A program made the translations under genes and the position numbers. From the NCBI GenBank assembly GCA_964464375.1, contig CAYXFU010000016.1, positions 16,871 to 80,870 on the forward strand: a DNA stretch of 64,000 nucleotides, read 5' to 3'. Shown one piece after another: positions 1-9,100 of the stretch. The stretch is from CAIOZA01 sp964464375. GTDB taxonomy: Bacteria > Bacteroidota > Ignavibacteria > Kapaibacteriales > UBA2268. Below the pieces are notes generated by a model. That model did no database searches. It worked only from the letters and a program-made list of their open reading frames with translations, and was not told where the DNA came from. Every line of letters begins with the position of its first letter. Position 1 is the stretch's first letter.

Positions 1-118
1 CCGTTATGAAAGATGAACGGTTTGTATCGACATCGTTTCTGATAACTTTCAATTTTTGTGCATAATTTACGTTATAGGACAAAATGAGCAACAAAATGGT
101 TAATAATATTTTTTTCAT
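1..118 (-). CDS. N-terminal part of a secreted protein (cut by window edge)
   Basis: An ATG at 118 read leftwards opens a frame that runs off the window after 39 codons without a stop. The product begins with a typical Sec signal peptide: two lysines, a stretch rich in I and L, and a likely cleavage after NYA before QKLKV. The remaining visible residues show no recognisable domain. It is probably another exported protein like its neighbours, several of which carry T9SS sorting domains, but the part that would show this lies outside the window. The signal peptide is clear; the function is unknown. Confidence 0.7.
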   Translation of the reverse strand, partial: MKKILLTILLLILSYNVNYAQKLKVIRNDVDTNRSSFIT

Positions 119-286
119 ATCCAAAACTTCAATAATTTAGTAATATCAAAAGAATTTCAGCAATCAACGTGCCAAAAGGTAATGATTTGATTGAATTGTA
201 TATTAATAAAGCGGAACGTTGAATTGTCAAAATATGAAAGCAGGTCTGGGATGGCTTTAGAAAACCATCTCCAACAATTGGAGAGG

Positions 287-313
287 GAATTAATACATTG
301 CAATTTGCGAAAT
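287..313 (+). repeat. 27-bp dispersed repeat, copy 1
   Basis: The 27 bases starting GAATTAATACATTGCAATTT are identical to 34572..34598. The downstream flanks are similar too (a GGAATCAT block in both). A small hairpin, CTCCAA/TTGGAG, lies just upstream at about 270-284. Nothing else that looks like a gene is visible in the 240 bases between 119 and 358. Confidence 0.75.
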
Positions 314-358
314 ATGAGGAATCATATCAACGAATCGGTTTTTTAAAGGAAATGAAAA

Positions 359-440
359 TTATATCTTTATAAACTTCCCTACTTTATCCCCAATTCGGAC
401 AATATACATGCCCGGAGCAAAGCCGGAAACATCAGGAATT
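359..440 (-). pseudogene. Orphan fragment of a T9SS C-terminal sorting domain
   Basis: Read on the minus strand, this piece encodes the last 25 or so residues of a sorting domain (DVSGFAPGMYIVRIGDKVGK, then FIKI and a stop at 359-361), with no gene attached. It has the same ending as the complete domains at 1062, 2978 and 21564. Its upstream edge overlaps the last codons of the HigA-like antitoxin: the TGA stop of that gene (432-434) lies inside the fragment in another frame. The breakpoint coincides with the second variable loop of the domain, just before the conserved IDVSGL strand. It is a remnant, not an independent gene. Confidence 0.8.
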
Positions 441-716
441 TTTAAAAAGTACTTCAGGATTCCTTTCTGCAATCAAAAGAAGTACATTAGCAGGACCTGT
501 TGGTTTTCTTCTGCCTTGTTCCCAGTTTTTTAAGGTACCAACACTTATACCGAGAAGATCAGCAAATTTATCCTGAGATAGATTGTGTTTCAGTCTTATT
601 TCTTTTATTTCATTAGATTTTATCTCAAATCTTCTAGAAGGCTGGATTTCTTTTTTTAATATTTTACCACCTTCATGAATGCTTTGGACAAGATCATCGA
701 ACATTTCTTTTTTCAT
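432..716 (-). CDS. higA: HigA2-like antitoxin, XRE family
   Basis: This is a 94-residue DNA-binding protein with a helix-turn-helix around residues 46-72 (LSQDKFADLLGISVGTLKNW, then EQGRRKP). Its N-terminus and overall layout resemble the HigA2 antitoxin of Vibrio cholerae, whose disordered N-terminus wraps the toxin. The start ATG overlaps the stop of the upstream toxin gene by one base (TAATG), so the two are translationally coupled in the order toxin then antitoxin, as is usual for HigBA. It should neutralise the toxin and repress its own operon. The last codons run into an orphan T9SS sorting-domain fragment, so the 3' end of the gene lies at an insertion breakpoint. The assignment rests on similarity I recognise by eye. 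Confidence 0.88.
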   Translation of the reverse strand: MKKEMFDDLVQSIHEGGKILKKEIQPSRRFEIKSNEIKEIRLKHNLSQDKFADLLGISVGTLKNWEQGRRKPTGPANVLLLIAERNPEVLFKNS

Positions 717-1042
717 TATGAGAATTCCTCTTCAATAATTTTACTCAGTATTTTAATTTGATTGGGAGATAAATCGTCCCGCTCAGATTTTGAATAAGCA
801 TATAATAGTAAAATTGTGTCTTTCATATCGACCCAAAAATAAATAATTCTTATTCCTCCACTTTTGCCTTTTGATTTGGTTTTCCATCTGATTTTTCTCA
901 ATCCACTTGACCCCTTAATAACCTTACCAAAAGCCGGATCGTTTGCCAGAAAATTTTGAAAATCCCTATATTCTTCACTATCTAGTAGAACAAGAATTTG
1001 CTTAGTAAATATTTTTGTCTCTACAATTATCATGTAAGTCAT
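716..1042 (-). CDS. higB: HigB2-like toxin, RelE/ParE superfamily
   Basis: This 108-residue protein has the signature of the HigB2 ribosome-dependent mRNA endonucleases: an N-terminal ET.IFTK segment, EEYRDFQNFL, GLRKIRWKTKSKGKSGGIRI, then YAYSKSERDDLSPNQ. It is predicted to cleave mRNA in the ribosomal A site when free of antitoxin. A second possible start, the Met at residue 4, would suit the family length equally well. It overlaps the antitoxin ATG by one base and starts 20 bases after the stop of the T9SS gene at 1062. The module therefore sits tightly between a complete sorting domain and an orphan one. Confidence 0.88.
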   Translation of the reverse strand: MTYMIIVETKIFTKQILVLLDSEEYRDFQNFLANDPAFGKVIKGSSGLRKIRWKTKSKGKSGGIRIIYFWVDMKDTILLLYAYSKSERDDLSPNQIKILSKIIEEEFS

Positions 1043-1061
1043 TGACGTAGTAAATTCAACA

Positions 1062-2966
1062 TTATTTAATTTTCACAAATTTCCCGACTTTATCTCCAAT
1101 CCGCACAAAATACATCCCAGTAGTTAGAGAAGTGACATTGATTTGTAGGGGTTCAAAATTTTGAACCCCTACAGTCATTACAGTTTGACCGAATACATTG
1201 AAGATACAGATACCCTCAGATGGACTCCACTTGGCAAGTGGAGCCCATCTTCTCATATCGATTTCTACGAAATCTGATGCTGGATTGGGTGAAAGAATAA
1301 AAGACTCTGCACTTTTGATATCCGATACATCTGTGATTAAATGAATAGATAATCTGGCTCTTTGAGGTGTCTTACATTCAGTTGTTAAACTTTGTGCTTC
1401 AATATAAACAACTGTATCTTTATAAACATATAATGAGAAATAATTTCTTGCTGACTGAAGCAGATTACCACCAACAGGTGAATCATACAGATAAAATGTT
1501 GAATTTTTGGGAGACAAAGGTATTATTGAAATGTCCTGTTTTTTAATAAGCACAGTATCATTTACTAATACAGGTATTCCAGGATACACTTTAATAGATG
1601 TTTGATTTTCTTCCCCGATTGAAACAGGGTCGGTACTCCTAACTCTGATTTTGTAACTCTCACCTTCTGTAACATCTGAAGGTATTCCTACCTTAATTTT
1701 GCCTTGATAAATACTTTTGCTTTTACCTATAATTTTGACATTTGATGACCATGAACCGTTTGTGTCTGACAATTCTGCAATAAATTCATTTCCTGTTTTA
1801 TATAGTATATAAGTTTTGAAAGCCAGATCAAAGCTATCTCCAGGGCAAAATTGAAGTTTCATTGGCTTGGGGTCATCTGTATTAATTGTTAGCTTTTTGT
1901 TCCTGTAATAAATAATATAAAATTCTTTTATTGTTGTATCACTAATTACAAATTGATGTCTTGAAGGCTGGATTTGTGCTATTTCCCTCATGTCTGATTT
2001 GAATTTGGAATTTGAATCAAGACTTTCATATAATAAAAATGTTGAATTTTGTGGGAAATTAATATCTTCATATTCTAATTTCAGTGGATAATCTGTTGCC
2101 TTAGAAAAGAACTTTACATGATAAATAAGAGGTGTAGATTCGTTTTTAAATTCTCTGATATCTCTAGAATTTGAATATGGTTTCTCGTCATTAGGGGCAA
2201 TATCGTATATTCCGTATTCTAAAGTATATGGAAGACTATCTATATAAAACCTGGCTTGAAAATTACGCATAATATAGTCAAAAGGACCTTCAGCATAACA
2301 TGTATCAGCATTCATACTTGCTCTGTAATGTGATCCAAATATCAGATTTGTTGTATCTATATTTTTTGAAACTAAAAATAACTCAATACCGGGTTTTGAA
2401 GTTGAATCAAACCATTCATAAGGATTATAGAAAATCCAAATCGGTACATCAACATTGACATAACCGCTGTCATTTAATTCTTTTGCAGTAAATAATAAAT
2501 TTGCTGTATAATAGCCGGGTTTCATTGTTTTTGGAGGGATAAATTTCAAATCCAAATCTAAATAATTACCTTTTGTTAGGTTGAAAACATTACCACTAGT
2601 TACATAATTTGGAAAGGGATTCTGCTTTCCGGCTCCGGCAACTGATTTGAATACCAAGTATGGCTGATCGGAGCTAATCAGCATTGATTCGATCTTGGAT
2701 GTATCAGTTTTCAAGCTGATATTCATTATGCCGGAATGGGTATTACCTGTTCCTGAATCGGATGAAAATGGATTCCTGATTGAATAAGAATAAAGAGAGT
2801 TCTTCATTGTCGTTGGCAACCAACCAGTTTTTCTGTCAATGTTAAACATTAATTCTGCATTTGATGAGATTTTAGCCGAATTGTTATCCATTGCAGTAAT
2901 AGATTGAGCTGATGTGAGAGCATATCCCAGTAGGGTGACAATAACTATTAAGTATTTCATCTTCAT
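1062..2966 (-). CDS. Large secreted protein with T9SS C-terminal sorting domain
   Basis: A 634-residue exported protein. Residues 1-20 are a signal peptide (hydrophobic core IVIVTLLGYALTSA, then QS). The middle part, about 25-545, is rich in beta-strand-like sequence but contains no family I recognise. Residues 555-634 form a T9SS type A sorting domain: SPNPASDFVEID, IFNVFGQTV, TTGMYFVRIGDKVGKFVKIK. It should therefore cross the outer membrane by type IX secretion. Both variable loops of the sorting domain are occupied by palindromic DNA: 33 bp at 1218-1250, encoding RWAPLAKWSPS, and 28 bp at 1145-1172, encoding VGVQNFEPL. It follows the gene at 2978 by 11 bases and was probably co-transcribed with it. 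Confidence 0.85.
   Translation of the reverse strand: MKMKYLIVIVTLLGYALTSAQSITAMDNNSAKISSNAELMFNIDRKTGWLPTTMKNSLYSYSIRNPFSSDSGTGNTHSGIMNISLKTDTSKIESMLISSDQPYLVFKSVAGAGKQNPFPNYVTSGNVFNLTKGNYLDLDLKFIPPKTMKPGYYTANLLFTAKELNDSGYVNVDVPIWIFYNPYEWFDSTSKPGIELFLVSKNIDTTNLIFGSHYRASMNADTCYAEGPFDYIMRNFQARFYIDSLPYTLEYGIYDIAPNDEKPYSNSRDIREFKNESTPLIYHVKFFSKATDYPLKLEYEDINFPQNSTFLLYESLDSNSKFKSDMREIAQIQPSRHQFVISDTTIKEFYIIYYRNKKLTINTDDPKPMKLQFCPGDSFDLAFKTYILYKTGNEFIAELSDTNGSWSSNVKIIGKSKSIYQGKIKVGIPSDVTEGESYKIRVRSTDPVSIGEENQTSIKVYPGIPVLVNDTVLIKKQDISIIPLSPKNSTFYLYDSPVGGNLLQSARNYFSLYVYKDTVVYIEAQSLTTECKTPQRARLSIHLITDVSDIKSAESFILSPNPASDFVEIDMRRWAPLAKWSPSEGICIFNVFGQTVMTVGVQNFEPLQINVTSLTTGMYFVRIGDKVGKFVKIK
1145..1172. 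repeat. 28-bp perfect palindrome inside a sorting-domain loop (family A)
   Basis: GTAGGGGTTCAAAA followed by its exact reverse complement. It lies in frame in the second loop of the T9SS domain of the gene at 1062. Its ends, GTAGGGG and CCCCTAC, are shared with other 28-bp palindromes in the window, while the 14-bp core differs. Confidence 0.9.
1218..1250. repeat. 33-bp palindrome inside a sorting-domain loop (family B)
   Basis: AGATGGACTCCACTT, a 3-base centre, and the complementary arm with one mismatch. The 33 bases are identical to 52107..52139 in another T9SS gene. At 33 bp (11 codons) the insert keeps the frame and adds the RWAPLAKWSPS segment after the FVEID strand. Confidence 0.9.
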
Positions 2967-2977
2967 TTTATCCCATT

Positions 2978-3766
2978 TTACAATTTTATAAATTTCCCAA
3001 CTTTATCCCCAATTCTCACAAAATACATCCCCGGAGGCAAACTGGAGATATCGATTCTTACTCCCTCCCTGCTCGCGGGGAGGGTTGGGGTGGGGTTAGG
3101 TGTGGCCTGTATTTCTCCCAGCACATTATATATACTCACGTCGCTTTGTAGGGGCGAACGGCCGTTCGCCCCTACGGATATTTCTATGAAATCTGTAGTT
3201 GGATTAGGCGATACTTCAAAATCTTCTTTATTTTCTGGATTTTTTGATGGAACGTCCAAATTAGTATCCTCGTATCTTCTTAGATAATTGAAATTTGTAA
3301 CAAGGCTTACATGTCCTATCTTATTTTCAACTGAATCTATGTTAGAATAATTCATCAGTCTTAGAAGCAAAACTCGTGGTAAAAATTTGGTGGTATCGGG
3401 TTCTTGAGGTAAATACTCCCTAAACCAAAATGTTCCATAAAGCGATTCAAAATGCTGAAATTCATTTTTTGTATTTAAATAGGTTGTAAGAATATCATGC
3501 CATGTATATTCTATTATTGTGTCTTTTGGATAAATTCCAGATCTAGGAATAACATTATACTGAAATTCAACTCGAAAAATTTGTTTGGCATATAATTGTC
3601 CAAATGTCGGTGACCAGTAACAGCTATCAACTTTGACCGAATCGGGATTTTGAAATCCCATCTTTTGATGCTTAAGTAGTTTTAGGCAACTGTCTGGTAC
3701 TTGTGCATAATTTGCACCCAAACCAATAAAACTAAAATAAAGAAACATAAAGAATAATCTTTTCAT
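2978..3766 (-). CDS. Secreted protein with T9SS C-terminal sorting domain
   Basis: A 262-residue exported protein. Residues 1-21 are a signal peptide ending NYAQ. The passenger, about 22-180, has no family I recognise; it contains several aromatic and charged segments and few cysteines. The sorting domain begins near residue 185 (VSPNPTTDFIEISV) and ends GMYFVRIGDKVGKFIKL. The first loop is a 28-bp perfect palindrome (3148-3175), encoding VGANGRSPLQ. The second loop is a hairpin-type repeat (about 3060-3100), encoding NPTPTLPASREG. It is followed after 11 bases by the T9SS gene at 1062-2966. Confidence 0.85.
   Translation of the reverse strand: MKRLFFMFLYFSFIGLGANYAQVPDSCLKLLKHQKMGFQNPDSVKVDSCYWSPTFGQLYAKQIFRVEFQYNVIPRSGIYPKDTIIEYTWHDILTTYLNTKNEFQHFESLYGTFWFREYLPQEPDTTKFLPRVLLLRLMNYSNIDSVENKIGHVSLVTNFNYLRRYEDTNLDVPSKNPENKEDFEVSPNPTTDFIEISVGANGRSPLQSDVSIYNVLGEIQATPNPTPTLPASREGVRIDISSLPPGMYFVRIGDKVGKFIKL
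3060..3100. repeat. Hairpin-type repeat in a sorting-domain loop (family C)
   Basis: CTCCCTCCCTGCTCGCGGGG, then AGGGTTGGGGTGGGGTTAGG. A CCCTCCC/GGGAGGG-type hairpin is followed by a G-rich arm. Related copies with the same order of blocks occur in second loops near 51017-51093, 52001-52071 and 53251-53286. The piece is read in frame as part of the T9SS domain. Confidence 0.75.
3148..3175. repeat. 28-bp perfect palindrome inside a sorting-domain loop (family A)
   Basis: GTAGGGGCGAACGG followed by its exact reverse complement, in the first variable loop of the gene at 2978. A near copy with one end mismatch is at 21356-21383 and a degenerate copy at 51131-51158. Confidence 0.9.
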
Positions 3767-3908
3767 TTTTGTAGCCTCATAAAAATTTATCCATTATTAA
3801 CCCCAACTTAAGCATGGGGTTAATAAATTCTTTTAGTTTATTAACCTCAGTGAATAACTTAACACATTTAACTCAAAAAAGTTACATAGAATACCAAAAT
3901 TTCTTCGA

Positions 3909-4700
3909 TTATCTAGAAAGATAAATTCTCTTGCGGATTAGTTTTTCCTTACCAATACGGACTTCGCCGACATAATCGCCAACGGGCAGTAGTCTTCCCG
4001 AATCATCGCGTCCGTTCCATGTGTAAGTGAAGTCGCCGGGGCTCTGGATTCCGTCGAACATTGTAGCGATGATCACCGCATTCATAGAATAGACAACAAC
4101 CTGCACTCTGGTTCTATATTCTAATGTATATTTCATTACGGGCGAAACATCCTCAACTAGTCCGAGAAAACTCCCAATCATTGAAAAAGGAATTTTAAGT
4201 CCATTGGGGTTATAAAGAGTTGTGTTATTATAGGTCGATGCCTGCTGTAGATTGTATTCATGCTGGAACATCTCTCTAGCCGATGGTTTGAAGTATTCCG
4301 GAGGTATGTCGAGATTCTCACGGATTCTTTCGTATGGAGAATATGGTTTTTTAGCTACTGTAGGTAAATATTGGGAAAACATTCTGAGGTCATTGTTTAG
4401 CCTTGTCGAAAGTGGGATTCTCAATCGCAAAGCTCTTGTATAATTGCTGTCCTGAAACATTGATGTAGGTCTGCCGAATGCTCCGGGCATAGCATCCAAT
4501 TTAGTTTTGACAGTGTCAATCTTTATTGTATCGCCTTTTAATATCTGAAGCGGAGTGAAGTTATTATCCTTGAGAATAACCTTAGAACTATCAGCTCCTG
4601 TTTTAAGGGCAAATGAAGAATTTGTGAATATAAAAAGGAACACAATGGCACTTAAAATAAAATGCAGATTTGACAGAGTATGTTTGATTTGACCGGACAT
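3909..4700 (-). CDS. Exported protein with FlgD-like Ig fold at the C-terminus
   Basis: A 263-residue protein with a long hydrophobic N-terminal segment (about residues 12-31, ending NSSFA), read as a signal peptide or anchor. Residues about 190-263 resemble the FlgD-type Ig-like domain often found at the end of Bacteroidota surface proteins: VYSMNAVIIATMFDG, FTYTWNGRDDSGRLLPVGDY, then a final basic strand RKRIYLSR. The middle part is unrecognised. It stands alone on the minus strand, 142 bases from the next gene downstream. The final strands differ from the T9SS domains nearby, so secretion by that route is not supported. Confidence 0.7.
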   Translation of the reverse strand: MSGQIKHTLSNLHFILSAIVFLFIFTNSSFALKTGADSSKVILKDNNFTPLQILKGDTIKIDTVKTKLDAMPGAFGRPTSMFQDSNYTRALRLRIPLSTRLNNDLRMFSQYLPTVAKKPYSPYERIRENLDIPPEYFKPSAREMFQHEYNLQQASTYNNTTLYNPNGLKIPFSMIGSFLGLVEDVSPVMKYTLEYRTRVQVVVYSMNAVIIATMFDGIQSPGDFTYTWNGRDDSGRLLPVGDYVGEVRIGKEKLIRKRIYLSR

Positions 4701-4846
4701 AAAGATTCAAATATTATTTCTAATCAATTTATCATAAAATTAACGTTAAAGCTGAAATTTAAGTATAATTTTTAAAAATATAAATTGGAAGAATTAAATC
4801 ATATCTTTTGTTACTATATTTCCTAGAGTGTAAACATCAAAAATAG

Positions 4847-5986
4847 CTACAATTTTTTCAGCCACGCAGAAAAGAAAACATCCGTAACAAAATATGATCC
4901 CTTTTCGGTATGTATCAGTTCTTTGTCAAGAAGTGACTTCAGAGCCTGGCTAACTGTGCTTGTAGAACTCAAATGATACTTACGGATGAATTCTCCTGAA
5001 GTTGGTTCTTTTATAGCATCTTCTCCTGCGATCGCTCTAAGCAGCTGCCATTGGTTGTTTGTCAGAAGGCTTCGGTAGCTGTGATATACAGATTCATTTC
5101 CGTTGATTATATTGTTCAAGGTTGTTTCGATGTCCTTTTGTTTTATCGTCTTTAGTCTCTGCTCAAATAATCTGTTGCATAAAAACTGAACGTAGTAAGT
5201 ATGTGTACGGGCTTTACTCAGTATTAACTTAGCTTCTTTTTCTGCTATCGTCTGCTTTCCTGTTCTGAATTGCTTGATGATAAATTCTATATACTTTTTG
5301 TCATTTATTTTTTGCAATTCAAAAAACTCACTGCTCTGATAAAATGGTCTTCCTGCGTCGCTGAACATTGACATCAGAAGATGCTTCTTACTTCCCGAAA
5401 AGACAAAATTTGCATTGGCAATCGATTGAATATGCGAACGAAGCACAGCTTCGACATTTTTCTCTGGATATTCGGATATTTGTTGAAATTCATCGATGCA
5501 GATGTAAAAATGCTTTTTTACTGACTTTATATATCTGAAAACATCATCAATCGTGCTGAGGGCTTCATCATCGTCACTTATTTTCAGCTCAATCGATGGA
5601 AGATTTGTATTAGAGTCAATTGTCAACGAGGGTGTTATCCTTGTCAGTAACGACTTAATCGCAGCAAATGACTTCATTGTCAGAGTTGCCGACTGCTCGA
5701 AGACACTTTTAGCGAATACTCTTGTGAAGGAAGCCAGGTCAGTTGTCGGCATGATGTCGATATAGACGGGAACAATTTCATTCTTCGACTGCATAATATT
5801 CTGAACATGTTTAACCAGAACGGACTTGCCGAGTCTGCGAATTGAAGCCAGAACCACATTTCTGCCATTAGTAGCAGCATTCGTGAGCTTTTTAGTTTCC
5901 ACCTCCCTGTCGCAGAAGTATTCAGGGGAATCGTATCCAAATATCACGAATGGATTTTTAATGTCTGTTTTTATGTCGTATACCAT
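4847..5986 (-). CDS. AAA-type ATPase with C-terminal winged helix
   Basis: A 379-residue protein of the archaeal-ATPase-like/STAND-related group. The P-loop is in the variant form ASIRRLGKSVL (residues 47-57) and the Walker B stretch is YICIDEFQQI. The later segment GEFIRKYHLSSTSTVSQAL followed by LLDKELI looks like a winged helix. Relatives are widespread in Bacteroidota and archaea; their roles are mostly unknown, and some are thought to act in selfish or regulatory systems. A strong dyad of 18-bp arms lies just upstream of the start (5994-6040), which suggests autoregulation or a recognition site. A second ATPase of a different family, also with upstream dyads, is at 62560. Confidence 0.8.
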   Translation of the reverse strand: MVYDIKTDIKNPFVIFGYDSPEYFCDREVETKKLTNAATNGRNVVLASIRRLGKSVLVKHVQNIMQSKNEIVPVYIDIMPTTDLASFTRVFAKSVFEQSATLTMKSFAAIKSLLTRITPSLTIDSNTNLPSIELKISDDDEALSTIDDVFRYIKSVKKHFYICIDEFQQISEYPEKNVEAVLRSHIQSIANANFVFSGSKKHLLMSMFSDAGRPFYQSSEFFELQKINDKKYIEFIIKQFRTGKQTIAEKEAKLILSKARTHTYYVQFLCNRLFEQRLKTIKQKDIETTLNNIINGNESVYHSYRSLLTNNQWQLLRAIAGEDAIKEPTSGEFIRKYHLSSTSTVSQALKSLLDKELIHTEKGSYFVTDVFFSAWLKKL

Positions 5987-5993
5987 AGTATCT

Positions 5994-6040
5994 ATTCCAT
6001 ATTTTACGTTACATGTTTTATATAACGTAAATTATGGAAT
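5994..6040. promoter_or_regulatory. 18-bp inverted repeat upstream of the ATPase gene
   Basis: Left arm ATTCCATATTTTACGTTA (5994-6011) and right arm TAACGTAAATTATGGAAT (6023-6040) match at 17 of 18 positions around an 11-base spacer. It starts 8 bases upstream of the ATG at 5986. The position suits an operator; no T-tract supports a terminator. Confidence 0.65.
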
Positions 6041-6100
6041 TATAGTTTATTTTGCAAATAAAAATGTATTTTTAGGGGTTAAGTTGCGGATAATTATCAA

Positions 6101-9100
6101 TCACTCAGTGATTGCTTCAGTGAAGATATCCTTGGATGGAACTGTAAAATAGAAGCTGGTGCCTTTGCCCAATCTTGATTCAACCCGGATTTTTCCATGG
6201 TGTTTATCAACAAATTCCTTGCATAGAACAAGTCCAAGACCTGTGCCTGGTTCACCTTTTGTTCCGATAGATATTATTTTTTCGTCTATCTTGAAGAGTT
6301 TCCGTCGTATCTCATCAGTCATGCCAATGCCATCGTCTTTGATGCAGATTTCCACCATATCATTATCGAGAACTACAGAAGTGATGTCAATATGCCCGCC
6401 TTCATTGGTGAACTTCAGTGCATTCGAAACAAAATTGCGGACGATTGTGTTTATCATATTGAGGTCAGCAAAGATAAAAATATTCTCGTCAGAGTTATTT
6501 AATAATTCTATTTTTTTGGTTGAGGCATTCGACATCAGAATATCCATCGGAATATCTATAGCATCCCGTAAGGAGAGATTTTCGGGATTGAACGGGATAG
6601 CACCATTCTGAATCCTTGACCATTCAAGAAGATTATTGAGCAGGCGATTCAATCTGTTGGCATTAATATTCAGCTCCGACAGGAATTCACTTAACTCTGT
6701 AAAGCTAAGGTTATAGACTTCCTTTGTCATCATTTCTGTTAACATCAGGAACGAAGACAATGGACTTCTAAGGTCGTGGGCAATAATTGAAAAGAATCTA
6801 TCCTTGCTTGCATTGAGCTCCTTCAGCTGAGTTGAAGATTCCGACAGTGAAAGATTGAGTTCCTGAACCACTTTCGCTTCTTCTTCTATTTTGTCATGTG
6901 AAATCTGAAGCTCATCGATCAGCTTTATTTTCTCATTCTCATGGATTTTATCTATTGTAACGTCCTGTATAAAGCCCATTAATTTGTTTGCTTTGTTATT
7001 CTCATCGAACAGGACTTCATTGGAAGTGATAACGTAGCGGACAGAACCATCAACCCGGATAATTCTATGTTCAAATTCAAACATTCCTGAACCTGAAATT
7101 GAGTCTTCAATTCTGCTAGTATATTCTTCAAGATCATCGGGATGAATAAACTTCTTCATAATTTCGTTTGAAGGCTCTATCTCGCCAACCATCAAGCCGT
7201 AAATTCTATAAATCTCATCGGACCAGTAAGATTCACCAGATTTGAGATTTACCTCCCAGCTTCCCAGATGAGCAAGTTTTTCTGAGTAAAGGAGGCGCTT
7301 TTCATTATTCTTCAGAATTTCCTCAAACCGTTTTGCTTCAGTTACATCATGTCCAATTGCTTCATAGGTACGCACATACTTGCTTTCATCTCTCACCGGA
7401 ATAAAAGTGAATTCCATCAATTTGTGCTGACCTTTTCTCGTTATCCATGTCAGAAGCTGGTTTTTGACGATTTTTTTTCCGCTCTTCAGCATTTCGATTA
7501 TATTTATGCTGGTTTCTATCGAATCCGGATGAAGAATTTTGAAGGATAGACTCGAATCTTCCTGGAATTCCGATAGTCTGTATCCGAGTAATTGCTCAGC
7601 GGCAGGGTTCAGAAATATAATCTGACCAGTATCAGCTTCCGCTCTGTATATAGCTTCACCTGCGTTGAGTGTTAATCGCTCATAAGTATCACTCAATTCT
7701 CTTAGCTTGTTCTTTAATTTCTTGCTTTCGGTTCTGTCTATTATTGTTATCAGTCCATGCGGAGTATTGTTCTTTGTGAAAGGAACAATAATATAATCCA
7801 GCCAGATTTCGCGACCGTCGTAGCTTTCTGATAGAATCTCGCCGTAAGCTTTTTTGTCGGTTTCCATAACAAACTTAAATTCATCGTAGATAGTCGATGT
7901 GAGGCAGATTATACTTTCCTTGAGAGTCAGTTTCTGCATTTTGTCGAGCTCTATACCAAGTATCTTGCAAAAAGAGGTGTTTACAAATACGCAATCACCA
8001 TTACAGTTGTAAGCCGCTTTACCCAAAGGAGATGCTTCAATAATTTTGATGTTAAGATCGAGTTCATCCTGGATTTTCTTCTCAAGAATTTTTCTTTCGG
8101 TGATATCTCGTGCAATACCTGTCGTACCAAGAACATTCCCATCGTTATCGATAATTGGTGCATTATGAATTTCAATCCAGCTGTCTTCACCGTTTATCTC
8201 TAAATGTTCTTCTGTACTTATCTTTTTTCCCTGCGTCATAACTTCGATGTCGTTCTGAAGATGCCGGTAAGCCAAATCATCAGGGAAGACATCGTGATCG
8301 TTTTTCCCGATTAATTTATCGGGATCCTTTTCGGGACTAAGCTCAGCAAGAGTCTTATTCACGAGAAGATACTTTCCTTCTTCGTCCTTAAACCAGGAAT
8401 AAAATGGTAGGTTATCAAAGATTGCCCGAAAATGTGCTTCTTTAACCCTCAGATCATTTTCCGTTTTAAGTCTCTCTGATATATTTCTTGAAATACTGAG
8501 AATCACTTCTCTGCCATTGAGTTCGATAATACTGCTCTTAGCTTCAACCGGAATAATCTCGCCGGATTTATTCACATGGAATGAATCGAACACAATCACG
8601 CGATTCTCAATGAGCTGAGCTAATTTCTGCGGACGAATCTCCTGAATATGCTGTGGCATAAAGTCATAGAGAGTTGAGCTTGTCAGGACTTCATAACTGC
8701 ATCCAAAATGCTGAGTGGCGGCATAGTTAGCCTCGATTATTCTGCCATCGAATTCGTGAATCAGCACGGGATCGAGCAGGTTGTCCAGAATTGCCTTGAA
8801 GTAGTTTCGTGCAGAACGCAGTTCTTTTTCTATATTAATAAGTTTAGTGATGTTACGGCAAACAATAATTGTAGCTTTATAAGTTCCATTTTCGTCAAGA
8901 TCGGGTGTGGCTGCAATAGATAGAATCCTACTTTCACCGTTTGGGCGGATAATTTGCAATTGGTAATTACTGCTTTCGCCACGTTTACGCTTTTCAGTTT
9001 CTTTACGCAAAAGAATGATCTGGCTTTCGGGAACGAAATCGAGGAGACTCTTGCCGGTAAGCTCACCGTGGGTAACCCCGAATATCCGCGATAGAGCTTT

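Noticed and set aside
58..79. A 16-base match (TATAACGTAAATTATG) between the signal-peptide gene at the window start and the dyad at 6021
   Set aside because: In AT-rich DNA one such match over 64 kb is expected by chance, and one copy is coding.
3090..3287. Plus-strand open frame across the sorting domain at 2978
   Set aside because: It is antisense to a clear coding sequence and owes its length partly to the palindromes.
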